Source: Aeromicrobium sp. Sec7.5
GTDB lineage: Bacteria; Actinomycetota; Actinomycetes; Propionibacteriales; Nocardioidaceae
NCBI RefSeq assembly: GCF_036867135.1
Contig: NZ_JBAJIJ010000001.1
Coordinates: 1,364,001-1,428,000 of the forward strand
Direction of reading: 5' to 3'
DNA: 64,000 nt
This document shows positions 8,823-20,210 of this stretch, one piece after another; position 1 is the first letter of the stretch, and the number at the start of each line of letters is the position of its first letter. The notes under the pieces were generated by a model. It searched no databases. It worked only from the letters and a program-made list of their open reading frames with translations, and had not been told where the DNA came from. The position numbers and the translations under genes are program-made.

Positions 8823-10045
8823 ATGGACCTGCGGATCACGGTGGAGGACCTCGTCGAGGCCTCTGCCGCGCGTGCGCGGGCCGAGGCCGTGGAGTGGGCA
8901 GCGATGATCGGATTCCGCGACGCGGAGCTCGCCCGGATCGTGCGTGTCGAGAGGCCCATGCAGCGGCTGGTCGAGACCGCCGGGATCGCCAAGGAGATCG
9001 CGCTGGCCATGGGCCTGTCGGAGGGGCAGGTGATCCAGCGACTCGCATCGGCCGAACGGCTGACCGAGCACGCTCCGCTCACCTGGATGTCCTTCATCTC
9101 CGGCGGCATCGATGCGGCCCGGGCGAAGGAGATCTCGCTGGCCCTCGGTCGACTCGAGCGGGCCGACTCCAAGACACGGCTGGACGAGACCGTCGTGCCC
9201 TACGCCGAGACCCACACCGTCGCCGAGGTCCGCGGCTGGTTGAAGCGCTTCGTGACCCGGGTCGAGGCCGACCTCGCGGTCGAGCGCGCCAACGCCGAGC
9301 GCGAGAAGCGGCACGTGGAGGTCACCCACCTCGACGACGGCATGGCGTGGCTCAGTGCCTACCTGCCGTCGCACCACGCTGCAGCGGTGGAGGCCCGACT
9401 GCGCCGCGAAGCCAAGGCCCTGGGTGCCGGCGACGACCGCAGCAAGGCCCAGCGCGAGGCCGACGCGCTGGTCGACCTCGTGGTGAGCGGCACCGCCGAC
9501 ACGACCTCGACCGAGCCGGGAATCCGGTCCGACATCGCGGTCACGATCGACGCGAAGGTCCTGACCAGCCTCACCGCAGGACACGCTGCGAGTGCCGACG
9601 GGTCGTGGTCAGTGCCTGCCGAGTGGGTCCTGGAGTCGGCGCTGGCCGGTGAGGCGTTCTGGCATCGGCTGCTCGTCGATCCGATCATCGGCGACACTCT
9701 CGCCCACCAGTACGTCGGCCGATTCGCCCCGACCTCCTTGCGAGGGCCATTGCCTTCCGTGACGGCACGTGCAGCGGCGCCGGGTGCTTGAGACCTGCCT
9801 CCGAATGCGATCTCGACCACGTCGAACCGTGGCCGGACGGCAGGACCGAGGGCTCGAACCTCGATCCGAAGTGTCGTCGTGAGCACGCCCTGAAGGGTCA
9901 CGGTGTGCTCCAACGGATCCTGGCCCGGCACCATGCGCGCGGTCGTGGCAACCACCGGGTCAGGCACCGACCGCCGCCCGAACCCGATCGCTCCGAGCTC
10001 GAGCACGTGCTCGCGTGGCGGCTTGCCGACCGACTTCGGTGGTGA
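8823..10045 (+). pseudogene. DUF222 / HNH endonuclease family gene, frameshifted
   Basis: The first frame encodes 322 residues of DUF222 (13E12 repeat family) and stops at 9791. Near 9740 the reading frame must shift by one base to continue: the other frame then reads AIAFRDGTCSGAGCLRPASE followed by CDLDHVEPWPDG and SNLDPKCRREH, which is the HNH nuclease motif normally fused to DUF222, and ends at 10045. One missing base in the stretch ttgcgagggcc explains the break. The split leaves DUF222 without its nuclease centre. Such genes are repeated many times in actinobacterial genomes and are often considered mobile. A sequencing error would give the same picture and cannot be excluded from sequence alone. 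Confidence 0.75.
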
Positions 10046-10084
10046 CCCTCGACCGACGATTCGGCTCGCGCTGGTGCCGGGTGA

Positions 10085-10090
10085 GACAAT
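10085..10090 (+). promoter_or_regulatory. -10 box GACAAT before rlmN
   Basis: GACAAT sits 6 bases before the rlmN ATG, so the message is predicted to be leaderless. No clear -35 is seen. Confidence 0.4.
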
Positions 10091-10096
10091 CGTGGG

Positions 10097-11257
10097 ATGA
10101 CTGATCCGCAGGTGGAGCCCGCTCCCACGCGTGCGCTGCCGCTCGTGATCGCGCCGCCGCGTGGTCGCCAGAAGCCCCCGCGCCACCTCGCCGACCTCTC
10201 GGCCGAGGAGCGTGCCGCCGCGGCGGCCGAGCTCGGCGAGCCGGCGTTCCGCGTCAAGCAGGTCGCTCACCACTACTTCGGCCGCCTCGAGCGCGATCCG
10301 GCCAACATGACCGACCTCCCGGCCAAGAACCGTGACGCGATCGCCTCGGCGCTGCTGCCGAAGCTGCTCGACCCCGTCCGCACGATGGAGGCCGACCAGG
10401 GCACGACCCGCAAGACGCTGTGGCGCCTGTTCGACGGCGCGCTCGTCGAGTCGGTGCTGATGCGCTACCCCGAGCGCGCCACGATCTGCGTGTCCAGCCA
10501 GGCCGGCTGCGCCATGGCCTGCCCGTTCTGCGCCACCGGCCAGGGCGGACTCCAGCGCAACATGAGCACGGCCGAGATCATCGACCAGGTCGTCGACGGC
10601 GCTTCAGCGATGGCCAACGGGCTCGTTCCTGGCGGCCCCGGCCGCCTGTCCAACGTCGTGTTCATGGGCATGGGCGAGCCGATGGCCAACTACAAGGCCG
10701 TCATCGGCGCGATCCGCCGCATGGTGGCGCCGGCGCCCGATGGCCTCGGGATGTCGGCCCGCAACATCACGCTCAGCACCGTCGGTCTCGTGCCGCGCAT
10801 CAAGCAGCTCACCGACGAGGGCATCCCGGTCACGCTGGCGGTGTCGCTGCACGCGCCGGACGACGAGCTGCGCGACGAGCTCGTGCCGATCAACACCCAT
10901 TTCAAGGTCGCCGAGACCGTCGAGGCGGCGTGGGAGTACGCCAAGAAGAGCAAGCGCCGCGTCTCGATCGAGTACGCCATGATGCGCGACATCAACGACC
11001 AGGCCTGGCGCGCCGACCTGCTCGGTGACGTCCTCAACGCCTACGGCGACTGGAACTGGGTGCACGTCAACCTGATCCCGCTCAACCCCACCGACAGCGG
11101 ACCCATGCTCAACGGCCAGGTCTTCACCCGCTCCCGCAGCGACGACATGCGCGAGTTCGTCCGTCGGCTCGAGGCCAAGGGCATCAGCACGACGATCCGC
11201 GACACCCGCGGCGACGAGATCAACGCGGCCTGCGGACAGCTCGCCGCCACGGAGTGA
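10097..11257 (+). CDS. rlmN: Dual-specificity RNA methyltransferase RlmN
   Basis: The 386-residue radical-SAM enzyme methylates C2 of A2503 in 23S rRNA and, in some bacteria, A37 of certain tRNAs. The iron-sulfur motif CAMACPFC (CxxxCxxC, about residues 138-145) follows [10 protein letters not shown], and [12 protein letters not shown] is the conserved SAM-binding GEP region. The C-terminal stretch [15 protein letters not shown] contains the resolving cysteine. Length is normal for the family. There is no ribosome-binding site before the ATG, but a -10-like box lies 6 bases upstream, so translation is probably leaderless. In relatives the gene lies between cdsA and dxr; here it is separated from both by inserted genes. 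Confidence 0.95.
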   Translation: MTDPQVEPAPTRALPLVIAPPRGRQKPPRHLADLSAEERAAAAAELGEPAFRVKQVAHHYFGRLERDPANMTDLPAKNRDAIASALLPKLLDPVRTMEADQGTTRKTLWRLFDGALVESVLMRYPERATICVSSQAGCAMACPFCATGQGGLQRNMSTAEIIDQVVDGASAMANGLVPGGPGRLSNVVFMGMGEPMANYKAVIGAIRRMVAPAPDGLGMSARNITLSTVGLVPRIKQLTDEGIPVTLAVSLHAPDDELRDELVPINTHFKVAETVEAAWEYAKKSKRRVSIEYAMMRDINDQAWRADLLGDVLNAYGDWNWVHVNLIPLNPTDSGPMLNGQVFTRSRSDDMREFVRRLEAKGISTTIRDTRGDEINAACGQLAATE

Positions 11258-11286
11258 CCCACCTCCGGTCCACTCCTCGGCCCGGA

Positions 11287-11292
11287 TAGCGT
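11287..11292 (+). promoter_or_regulatory. -10 box TAGCGT, leaderless start of enoyl-CoA hydratase gene
   Basis: TAGCGT ends 6 bases before the ATG at 11299, giving transcription initiation at the start codon. Confidence 0.5.
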
Positions 11293-11298
11293 GAGCGC

Positions 11299-12039
11299 AT
11301 GCCGGATCCCGACACGAGCGTCCTCGACGCACGCCGAGACGGCGACGTCGCCGTCCTCACCCTGACCCGTCCCGATCGGCGCAACGCGCTGAACACCGAC
11401 CTGTGCTTGGCGATCCACGGCGCCGTCGACGAGGCCGTCGACACGGGCGCCCGGGCGATCGTCGTCACCGGGGAGGGGTCGTCGTTCTGCTCGGGGGCCG
11501 ATCTGGGCGGCGTCTACGGCAACGAGTTCCTCGACGCGCTGTACGGGATGCTGCACCACCTCGCCCACGTGCCCGTGCCCCTGGTGGCGGCGGTCAACGG
11601 CCCCGCGATCGGCGCCGGCACCCAGCTGGCGATGGCGTGCGACCTCCGCGTGGCCGACGCTACGGCGAAGTTCGCCGTTCCCACCGTTCGCAACGGGATG
11701 GCCGTGGACGCCTGGACCATCCGCACGCTCGCAGCACTCGCGGGCACGGGTCGCGCACGGCGCCTGATGATCGCGGGGGAGTCGCTCGACCGCGACGAGG
11801 CCCTGCACTGCGGGCTTGCCGATCGTGCCGGCACGCTGGACGACGCGCTGGCCTGGGCCGGCGACATCGCCCGCCTCGCGCCCCTGGCGATCGCGCACAA
11901 CAAGCTCGTGCTGAACGGCTCGAGCGACGACGACGCCGCGATCGCGCAGAGCTTCCGTGACGTCTGGGCGTCGGAGGACGTCAAGGAGGCGGCTGCAGCC
12001 CGCCAGGACAAGCGCCAGCCGGTCTTCCGGGGCGTCTGA
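11299..12039 (+). CDS. Enoyl-CoA hydratase/isomerase family protein
   Basis: The 246-residue crotonase-fold protein contains LTRPDRRNALNT near the N terminus, SFCSGADLGG for the first oxyanion-hole segment and NGPAIGAGTQLAMACDLRVA for the second. These are the usual signatures of enoyl-CoA hydratases of fatty-acid beta-oxidation, although the family also includes isomerases and other CoA-dependent enzymes. The typical catalytic glutamate positions are not obvious by eye, so the exact reaction is uncertain. A leaderless promoter precedes it. Its stop overlaps the start of the next gene (TGATG), so the two are co-translated. Confidence 0.85.
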   Translation: MPDPDTSVLDARRDGDVAVLTLTRPDRRNALNTDLCLAIHGAVDEAVDTGARAIVVTGEGSSFCSGADLGGVYGNEFLDALYGMLHHLAHVPVPLVAAVNGPAIGAGTQLAMACDLRVADATAKFAVPTVRNGMAVDAWTIRTLAALAGTGRARRLMIAGESLDRDEALHCGLADRAGTLDDALAWAGDIARLAPLAIAHNKLVLNGSSDDDAAIAQSFRDVWASEDVKEAAAARQDKRQPVFRGV

Positions 12040-12491
12040 TGCCGCGCACGTCGAGTCTGGCGTTCCTGACCCTCGACCACCACGTCGTGCACGGCCGCGC
12101 CGACGACGTCGCCCTGTCGGACTCCGAGGGCGACCTGACCTTCGCGCTGCTCCTGGACCAGGTCGCCTCGCTGGCCGGGGCGCTTCGCCTGCTGGGGCTC
12201 GCCGACGGCGACACCCTGCACGTCGAGGTGGCCGGGCGACCCCGTGCCATCGCCGTGCTGGCCGCCCTGCGGCTGCAGGTCGTTCCCGGCGCGGGTGGGG
12301 CCGCGCTCTCCGGCGACCCGCTCGTAGCGTCGGTCGGTGCCGAGGAGGTGCCGTGGGGCGCGCTGCGCGAGATCGGACGCACCGATCCGCTACCGGCCCC
12401 CGCGCGCGATCTCGACGGCGTCCACGCCTGGCGAGAGGCGCACCCGGACGTGATCGACGCACTGCTCGAGGGCCAGACCCTCCAGCTCTGA
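12039..12491 (+). CDS. Small protein resembling the N-terminus of an acyl-CoA synthetase
   Basis: The 150-residue protein starts one base inside the stop codon of the enoyl-CoA hydratase gene. The stretch DVALSDSEGDLTFALLLDQVASLAGALRLLGL, read in sections, resembles the opening of AMP-binding (ANL) enzymes, in which a 'T-Y-x-E-L' segment precedes 'x-A-x-x-L-x-x-x-G-V'. None of the later ATP-binding or adenylation motifs is present, so it cannot be a working synthetase. It may be a shrunken regulatory or binding partner, or a remnant that kept its frame. The C-terminal part is not recognised. A shared-stem terminator follows. Confidence 0.6.
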   Translation: MPRTSSLAFLTLDHHVVHGRADDVALSDSEGDLTFALLLDQVASLAGALRLLGLADGDTLHVEVAGRPRAIAVLAALRLQVVPGAGGAALSGDPLVASVGAEEVPWGALREIGRTDPLPAPARDLDGVHAWREAHPDVIDALLEGQTLQL

Positions 12492-12515
12492 CGTGCCCGA
12501 CTCTGCGGAGACGAC

Positions 12516-12550
12516 GAGGCCCGGCCACCCCGAAGGGTGACCGGGCCTTG
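12516..12550. terminator. Bidirectional terminator between convergent genes
   Basis: A 12-base-pair stem with one mismatch (GGCCCGGCCACC paired with GGTGACCGGGCC) closes a CCGAAG loop. It lies between the convergent ends at 12491 and 12565, so it can serve both transcripts. Confidence 0.75.
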
Positions 12551-12564
12551 TCAGCGTCGGACGA

Positions 12565-15334
<2,770 letters not shown>

Positions 15335-15354
15335 AGCGATCTTCGGCGTGGCGT

Positions 15355-16347
15355 CTAGGCCGGAGCGTGATCGATGCCGGCCATCGCTGCCAGGGAGTCC
15401 CAGACCTGCCGCTCCAGCCGCGGGTCGGCCTTCGTCCACGGCAGGTAGGTGGTCGAGCGGGCGCGGCGGTCGCACCAGAACAGTCCCGTCGAGCTCGCGG
15501 CCTCCGGTGCTGCCGTGAGCCACACCAGGGTGTCGGCCCCCGAGCGGGCGTCACGCAGGATCGGTCGCATGACCCTGTTGAACCCCGCCATGCTCTCGGC
15601 GACGCCCTCCGTCGACGCCCAGCCCGGGTGCATGCTGTGCACCACGACGCCGTCGTCGGCCAGCCGCGTGGCGAGCCGTTCCGCGAGCAGGACCTGCAGG
15701 CGCTTGGTGCGCGCGTAGGCGCGGATGCCGCGGTAGGTGCCCTCGCGGTGCTGGAGGTCGTGCGCCCAGCTGTCGAGGAGGGGGGCCGAGTACATCCCGC
15801 CCGACGACATGACCAGCACGCGGGAGCCGTCCGCTGCGGCCAGCGCGGGCCGCAGGAGCTCGGTCAGCAGCAGGGGCCCGACGACATGGGTGGCCAGCGT
15901 GAGCTCGATGCCCTGGGGCGACTCCGAGCGCGTCTCGGGCATGACGCCCGCGTTGTGGATCAGGGCATGGATCTCGGGCACCGTCTCCAGCGTCCGCGCC
16001 GCATAGGCCCGCACGGCCTCGAGGTCGCTCACGTCACAGGTCTCGGGGACGACGTCGGCGTTCGGCACGGAGACGCGGATCCCGGCGGCGGCCTCGTCGA
16101 GTCGGGACTGGTCACGACCCAGCAGGTGCACCGAGGCGCCGAGCCGGGCCAGATCGGCCGCCGCGGCCAGACCGATGCCGCGGCTCGCTCCCGTGACCAG
16201 GACGTGCTTGCCGGCCAGGGCGCCTGCCGGCGGGTCGGCGGGCCACCAGCGCCGACGCAGGGCAGGTCCGATCGAGGAGTACCCGGCCAGGACGACCTTG
16301 TCGAGAGCGGTGTCGAGCGCGTCGGTCACGGGGCGGGGAAGGCTCAT
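15355..16347 (-). CDS. Short-chain dehydrogenase/reductase
   Basis: The 330-residue oxidoreductase has the nucleotide-binding motif TGASRGIG after about 50 residues and the catalytic YARTK segment. IHNAGVM is the usual NAG motif. The serine of the catalytic set is in LVMSSGGM. It resembles the 'SDR family NAD(P)-dependent oxidoreductase' group related to human DHRS12/retinol dehydrogenase-like proteins; the substrate cannot be predicted. A TAGCGT box 6 bases upstream of the ATG predicts a leaderless transcript, and GGAGG also lies there. The gene is on the same strand as furA but ends 62 bases before the furA start, so it has its own promoter. Confidence 0.85.
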   Translation of the reverse strand: MSLPRPVTDALDTALDKVVLAGYSSIGPALRRRWWPADPPAGALAGKHVLVTGASRGIGLAAAADLARLGASVHLLGRDQSRLDEAAAGIRVSVPNADVVPETCDVSDLEAVRAYAARTLETVPEIHALIHNAGVMPETRSESPQGIELTLATHVVGPLLLTELLRPALAAADGSRVLVMSSGGMYSAPLLDSWAHDLQHREGTYRGIRAYARTKRLQVLLAERLATRLADDGVVVHSMHPGWASTEGVAESMAGFNRVMRPILRDARSGADTLVWLTAAPEAASSTGLFWCDRRARSTTYLPWTKADPRLERQVWDSLAAMAGIDHAPA

Positions 16348-16353
16348 GCCTCC

Positions 16354-16359
16354 ACGCTA
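16354..16359 (-). promoter_or_regulatory. -10 box TAGCGT, leaderless start of SDR gene
   Basis: On the minus strand TAGCGT ends 6 bases before the SDR ATG. It abuts the tandem repeat array at 16361. Confidence 0.5.
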
Positions 16360-16360
16360 G

Positions 16361-16428
16361 ACGGTCCGAGCCAGACGGTCTGGGCCAGACGGTCCGGGTG
16401 CACGGTCTGGGTGCACGGACTGGGCTAG
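16361..16428. repeat. Five-copy 13-14-base tandem repeat
   Basis: Five consecutive units of 14, 14, 13, 13 and 14 bases all begin ACGGTC or ACGGAC and contain a TGGG-like core. On the minus strand the first unit includes the TAG stop of the response-regulator gene. The array fills almost the whole gap between that stop and the SDR promoter. Confidence 0.8.
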
Positions 16429-17096
16429 AGCAATCCGGCGTCGTGGACCCGGATGGCGACCTGGACCCGGTTCGTGACGTCGAGCTTGGTGAAGATGTGC
16501 GCGATGTGGGCCTTGACCGTCGCCAGGCTGAGGTAGAGGTGCTCGGCGATCTCGGCGTTGGACGAGCCTCGGCCGACCTCGATCGCGACCTCCAGCTCAC
16601 GTCCGGTCAGCCCGCCGATCAATGCTCGCGCGTCGTCGACCGCCGAGGTGGGGGCCGCGTCGGTCACCTGACGGATGAGCCCGGCGGTGATCGTCGGCGA
16701 CAGCATCGGCTCGCCGGCGACGACGCGGCCGATCGCGTCGACGATCGCCGCCGGAGCGGTGTCCTTGAGGAGGAATCCGTGGGCCCCGGCCGCGAGTGCG
16801 CGCACGACGTAGTCGTCCGCGTCGAACGTCGTGAGCACGATGACCTGGGGTGGGTCCGGGAGCGCGAGCACCTGCGCGGTCGCCTCGATGCCGTCGAGCA
16901 CCGGCATGCGGATGTCCATCAGCACGAGATCGATGCCGCCGCGGCGCACGAGCTCGACCGCCTCGCGGCCGTCGCCCGCCTCCCCGACCACCGAGATCGA
17001 CTCGGACCCGCCGAGGATCAGGGCCAGACCGGCGCGCACGAGGGCGTCGTCGTCGACCAGCAGCACGCGCACTCCGCCCGTCCCCGTCCCCGTCAT
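16425..17096 (-). CDS. NarL/LuxR-family response regulator
   Basis: The 223-residue regulator has an N-terminal receiver domain (VLLVDDDALVRAGL, with the phosphoacceptor in LVLMDIRMP and a lysine in FLLKDTAP) and a C-terminal LuxR helix-turn-helix (LTGRELEVAIEVGRGSSNAEIAEHLYLSLATVKAHIAHIFTKL in parts). The start MTGTGTGG overlaps the stop of the histidine kinase gene by ATGA, which fixes it at 17096; the longer frame is an Arg/Pro-rich shadow. It pairs with the NarL-type kinase upstream. The divergent ABC exporter genes at 18409 are likely targets, as is usual for such pairs. Confidence 0.92.
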   Translation of the reverse strand: MTGTGTGGVRVLLVDDDALVRAGLALILGGSESISVVGEAGDGREAVELVRRGGIDLVLMDIRMPVLDGIEATAQVLALPDPPQVIVLTTFDADDYVVRALAAGAHGFLLKDTAPAAIVDAIGRVVAGEPMLSPTITAGLIRQVTDAAPTSAVDDARALIGGLTGRELEVAIEVGRGSSNAEIAEHLYLSLATVKAHIAHIFTKLDVTNRVQVAIRVHDAGLL

Positions 17097-18277
17097 GCCG
17101 GCCACGGTAGCCAGGCGGAGAGGACGAAGTCGCGATCCGAGGTGATCTCGCGCTCGAGCCGTCCGCCGGCCAGCTCGACCCGCTCCCGCAGGCCGATCAG
17201 GCCGAGTCCCGACGGTGGCATCGCGTGCACGGGGCGGCCGAGGGGGAGCTTGTTGCGGACCACGACCTCGAGCCCGTCGCCCGGACACCCGGTGACGTCG
17301 ATGCTGACCGCCGTGTGCGTCGCGTGCTTGCGCACGTTGGTGAGCCCCTCCTGGACGATGCGATAGGCCGTGCGACCGGTCGTGGGTGGCACCGCGGCGG
17401 CGTCGACCGCCACCGACGAGCTGACCCGCAGGCCGGTGACACGGGCCTCGGTGATCAGAGCGTCGAGGTCGGTCGCGTCAGGCTGCGGCCGCTCCGGTGC
17501 AGCGCCTCCCGGCTCCTCGCGGAGCAGGCCGAGCACCTCCCGCAGCTCGACAAGGGCCTGCCGGGCGTTCTCCTGGATGACCCCGGCCGTCGCCCGCATC
17601 TGGGCGGCGGTCAGGTCCTCCCGGTAGGTCAGGGCCCCGGCGTGCATCGTGACGGTGGAGATGCGGTGGGCCAGCACGTCGTGCATCTCGTGCGCGATCC
17701 GGGTCCGTTCGCTCGTGCGGGCCTGTGCGACCCGGGCGGCCTGCTCGCGCTCGGCGTTCTCGGCGCGCTCGCGCAGCGTGCCGAGGAGCTCGCGCCGGGA
17801 CCCGACGTACATGCCCCACGCGACGATGATCCCCAGGACCGCCACGAGCGCCGGTCCGGTGACGATGAAGTCCTCCTCCTGGGAGCCAGGCGCGCTGCGC
17901 AGGCTCACCAGGCCAGCGGCCAGGCCGACGATCGCTGCCGGCACGATCTCCCGCCAGCGGCGGCGGGTCGCGAGGGAGAACAGGGCGAGGGTGGCCGGCC
18001 CCCCGGCGGAGAACGACGCGAACGTGACGGCGTTGGTGACGACGGCGACCGTGAACGGGTACCGGCGGCGCCACAGGACCAGCACCAGGCAGGCCAGGCC
18101 GACACCGAGATCGGCCCAGAACCACGCGCGCAGGTGCTGCCACTGCCAGATCGCCGCCTCGGTCCAGGCCACCGCGCTGAGCGCGAGGACCAAGAGGAGG
18201 CGCCACGCCTGCCCCCAGCGCGAGATCGGCAGCGGGGCGAACTCCGGCTGACCGGCCCGTGCAGGGATCGTGCTCAC
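17093..18277 (-). CDS. NarL-type sensor histidine kinase
   Basis: The 394-residue protein has about five to six hydrophobic segments in residues 25-165, then a HisKA_3 dimerisation and phosphoacceptor segment (RIAHEMHDVLAHRIS) and a C-terminal ATPase domain with GLGLIGLRERVELAGG. There is no large extracytoplasmic sensor, so it is probably an intramembrane-sensing kinase of the DesK/LiaS-like type that commonly responds to membrane or drug stress. The GTG start is 6 bases after TAGGCT, so it is probably leaderless. It overlaps the response regulator by 4 bases and is divergent from an ABC exporter. Confidence 0.9.
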   Translation of the reverse strand: MSTIPARAGQPEFAPLPISRWGQAWRLLLVLALSAVAWTEAAIWQWQHLRAWFWADLGVGLACLVLVLWRRRYPFTVAVVTNAVTFASFSAGGPATLALFSLATRRRWREIVPAAIVGLAAGLVSLRSAPGSQEEDFIVTGPALVAVLGIIVAWGMYVGSRRELLGTLRERAENAEREQAARVAQARTSERTRIAHEMHDVLAHRISTVTMHAGALTYREDLTAAQMRATAGVIQENARQALVELREVLGLLREEPGGAAPERPQPDATDLDALITEARVTGLRVSSSVAVDAAAVPPTTGRTAYRIVQEGLTNVRKHATHTAVSIDVTGCPGDGLEVVVRNKLPLGRPVHAMPPSGLGLIGLRERVELAGGRLEREITSDRDFVLSAWLPWPA

Positions 18278-18283
18278 GCCGTC

Positions 18284-18289
18284 AGCCTA
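18284..18289 (-). promoter_or_regulatory. -10 box TAGGCT before histidine kinase
   Basis: On the minus strand TAGGCT ends 6 bases before the GTG at 18277, predicting a leaderless two-component operon. Confidence 0.5.
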
Positions 18290-18408
18290 GGTGAGCCGCA
18301 CGGACGAGCAGACCGGCCGAGAGGCTCGGAGCCGGTCATACTTTCGGCGATCCAGCGGGGGACCCTGGACGGATGTGTCAGATCGGGTCGGCGCGACAGG
18401 ATGGGGTC

Positions 18409-19320
18409 ATGATCAAGGTCGAACACCTCTCGAAGACGTACGGCGCCTTCCGCGCCGTGGACGACGTCTCCTTCACCTGCCAGCCCGGCACGGTGACGGG
18501 ATTCCTCGGACCCAACGGCGCCGGCAAGTCCACCACGATGCGGATCATGGCCGGCCTCACCATCCCCGACTCCGGATCGGCGACGATCGGCGGAGTCGAC
18601 TACCGCCACATCCCGAATCCGGGCACCCAGGTGGGCGTCCTGCTCGACGCCTCGGCCCAGCATGCCGGTCGCACCGGCCGCGAGATCCTGACGCTGAGTG
18701 CGTTGACGATGGGCCTGCCGAAGTCCCGGGTCGACGAGATGCTGGCCCTCGTCAGCCTCTCGCCCGCCGAGGCGAAGCGGCGGGTCAAGAACTACTCGCT
18801 GGGGATGCGCCAGCGACTCGGCATCGCCAACGCCCTGCTCGGCGACCCGAAGATCCTGATCCTCGACGAGCCGGCCAACGGCCTCGACCCGGCGGGCATC
18901 CACTGGATGCGCAGCCTCCTGCGGGCCTACGCCAACCAGGGCGGCACCGTGCTTCTCTCGTCGCACCTGCTGCACGAGATCGAGATCATCGCCGACGAGC
19001 TCATCGTGATCGGCAACGGCAGGATCGTCGCCCAGGGCACGAAGGCCGAGCTCCTCCAGGGCGCCGGGGCCTATGTGCAGGCCGCCGACAACGCGGCGCT
19101 CTCCGCCGCGCTCGCCCAGGCCGGGTTCACGGCCGGTGCCAAGGGTGACGGACTCTCGGTCGACGCCGAGCCCGCCCAGATCGGTCAGGTCGCCGCAGCT
19201 GCGGGCCTGGCCCTCGTCGAGCTGCGCGGCGCCGACGGCGCCGGGCTCGAGGACATGTTCCTGCAGCTGACCGCCACCACCCAGCGCGAGGGTGTCGTCA
19301 CCACCGGAGGTGTCGCATGA
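18409..19320 (+). CDS. ABC transporter ATP-binding protein
   Basis: The 303-residue ATPase has Walker A GPNGAGKST, signature YSLGMRQRLGIA and Walker B ILILDEPANGLDP followed by the SSHLL H-loop. The C-terminal 80 residues are the extra domain of the BcrA/CcmA-type drug or lantibiotic exporters. The ATG at 18409 is preferred; an in-frame ATG 12 codons upstream (18373) starts in the promoter region. The stop overlaps the permease start by ATGA. Placement opposite a two-component system suggests induced export, possibly of a membrane-active antibiotic. The substrate is unknown. Confidence 0.92.
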   Translation: MIKVEHLSKTYGAFRAVDDVSFTCQPGTVTGFLGPNGAGKSTTMRIMAGLTIPDSGSATIGGVDYRHIPNPGTQVGVLLDASAQHAGRTGREILTLSALTMGLPKSRVDEMLALVSLSPAEAKRRVKNYSLGMRQRLGIANALLGDPKILILDEPANGLDPAGIHWMRSLLRAYANQGGTVLLSSHLLHEIEIIADELIVIGNGRIVAQGTKAELLQGAGAYVQAADNAALSAALAQAGFTAGAKGDGLSVDAEPAQIGQVAAAAGLALVELRGADGAGLEDMFLQLTATTQREGVVTTGGVA

Positions 19321-20117
19321 GCGCCGCAACCCCCACCGCTTCCGTCACGATCCAGACCCAGCGTCCCGGGGTGCCGTTCAGCCGGCTGGTCCTCGTCGAG
19401 CTGCGCAAGATGTTCAACACCCGCTCGGGTTTCTGGCTCGTCGCGAGCAGCCTGATCATCTCGGTGGTCGCGGCGATCGCGGTCATCGCGTTCGTCCCGG
19501 ACTCGGAGCTCTCGTTCGGCATCTTCGGTGCCGCGTTCGGCACTCCGCTGTCGCTGTTCCTGCCGATCATCGCGGCCCTCGCGGTGACGTCGGAGTGGAG
19601 CCAGCGGTCGGGGCTGGTGACCTTCAGCCTGGTGCCGCAGCGCGGCGCCGTGATCGGGGCGAAGGCTGCGGCCGCCGTCATCGTGGCCGTGGTCGCGATC
19701 GTGTTCGCGTTCGTGGTCGGGGCCATCGGCAACGTCCTCGGCGCCGCGATCAACGGCATCGACCCGGTGTGGAACCTCGACGTCCTGGACATCGTCTACC
19801 TGTTCATCGGCAACATCTTCGGCCTGCTGATCGGTTTCATGTTCGGCGTGCTGCTGCGGAACTCCGCTGCGGCGGTCGTCGGCTACCTGGTCTACTCCTT
19901 CGTCCTGCCGACGATCTTCGGCATCCTGGCGGCGCTGCAGGAGTGGTTCAACGACATCCAGCCCTGGATCGACTTCACCGACGCCCAGACGCCGTTGTTC
20001 AGCGGCGGTGGCCTCAGCGGCGAGGAGCTGGCGCAGCTCGGCACGTCCAGCCTGATCTGGTTCTGGGTCCCGCTGGCGTTCGGCGTCTGGTCGGTCCTGA
20101 GGGCCGAGGTGAAGTAG
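19317..20117 (+). CDS. ABC-2 type transporter permease
   Basis: The 266-residue integral membrane protein has about six hydrophobic helices, starting near residue 42. It resembles the BcrB-like ABC-2 permeases that work with BcrA-type ATPases: the stretch LVLVELRKMFNTRSGFW is typical of the cytoplasmic N-terminal coupling segment. It overlaps the ATPase gene by 4 bases, so one complex of two ATPase and two permease subunits is expected in the plasma membrane. A hairpin terminator follows the stop. Confidence 0.88.
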   Translation: MSAATPTASVTIQTQRPGVPFSRLVLVELRKMFNTRSGFWLVASSLIISVVAAIAVIAFVPDSELSFGIFGAAFGTPLSLFLPIIAALAVTSEWSQRSGLVTFSLVPQRGAVIGAKAAAAVIVAVVAIVFAFVVGAIGNVLGAAINGIDPVWNLDVLDIVYLFIGNIFGLLIGFMFGVLLRNSAAAVVGYLVYSFVLPTIFGILAALQEWFNDIQPWIDFTDAQTPLFSGGGLSGEELAQLGTSSLIWFWVPLAFGVWSVLRAEVK

Positions 20118-20128
20118 CCCCCGCGCTG

Positions 20129-20154
20129 CAGGCGTCGTGTCCTCGCGACGCCTG
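20129..20154 (+). terminator. Hairpin after ABC permease gene
   Basis: CAGGCGTCG and CGACGCCTG pair perfectly (9 base pairs) around an 8-base loop, 11 bases after the permease stop. No T-tract follows, as is common in actinobacteria. Confidence 0.6.
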
Positions 20155-20198
20155 ACACCCACTTCGTCACCGAATCGGGGGAATCGGTCGACGTGAGC

Positions 20199-20204
20199 CA
20201 GAAT
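20199..20204 (+). promoter_or_regulatory. -10 box CAGAAT before dxr
   Basis: CAGAAT lies 6 bases before the ATG at 20211 and supports that start over the GTG at 20193. Confidence 0.4.
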
Positions 20205-20210
20205 GGCGGC

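Noticed and set aside
9359..10273. Minus-strand frame over the DUF222/HNH region
   Set aside because: Antisense of the broken gene; no known motif, and it includes the rlmN promoter.
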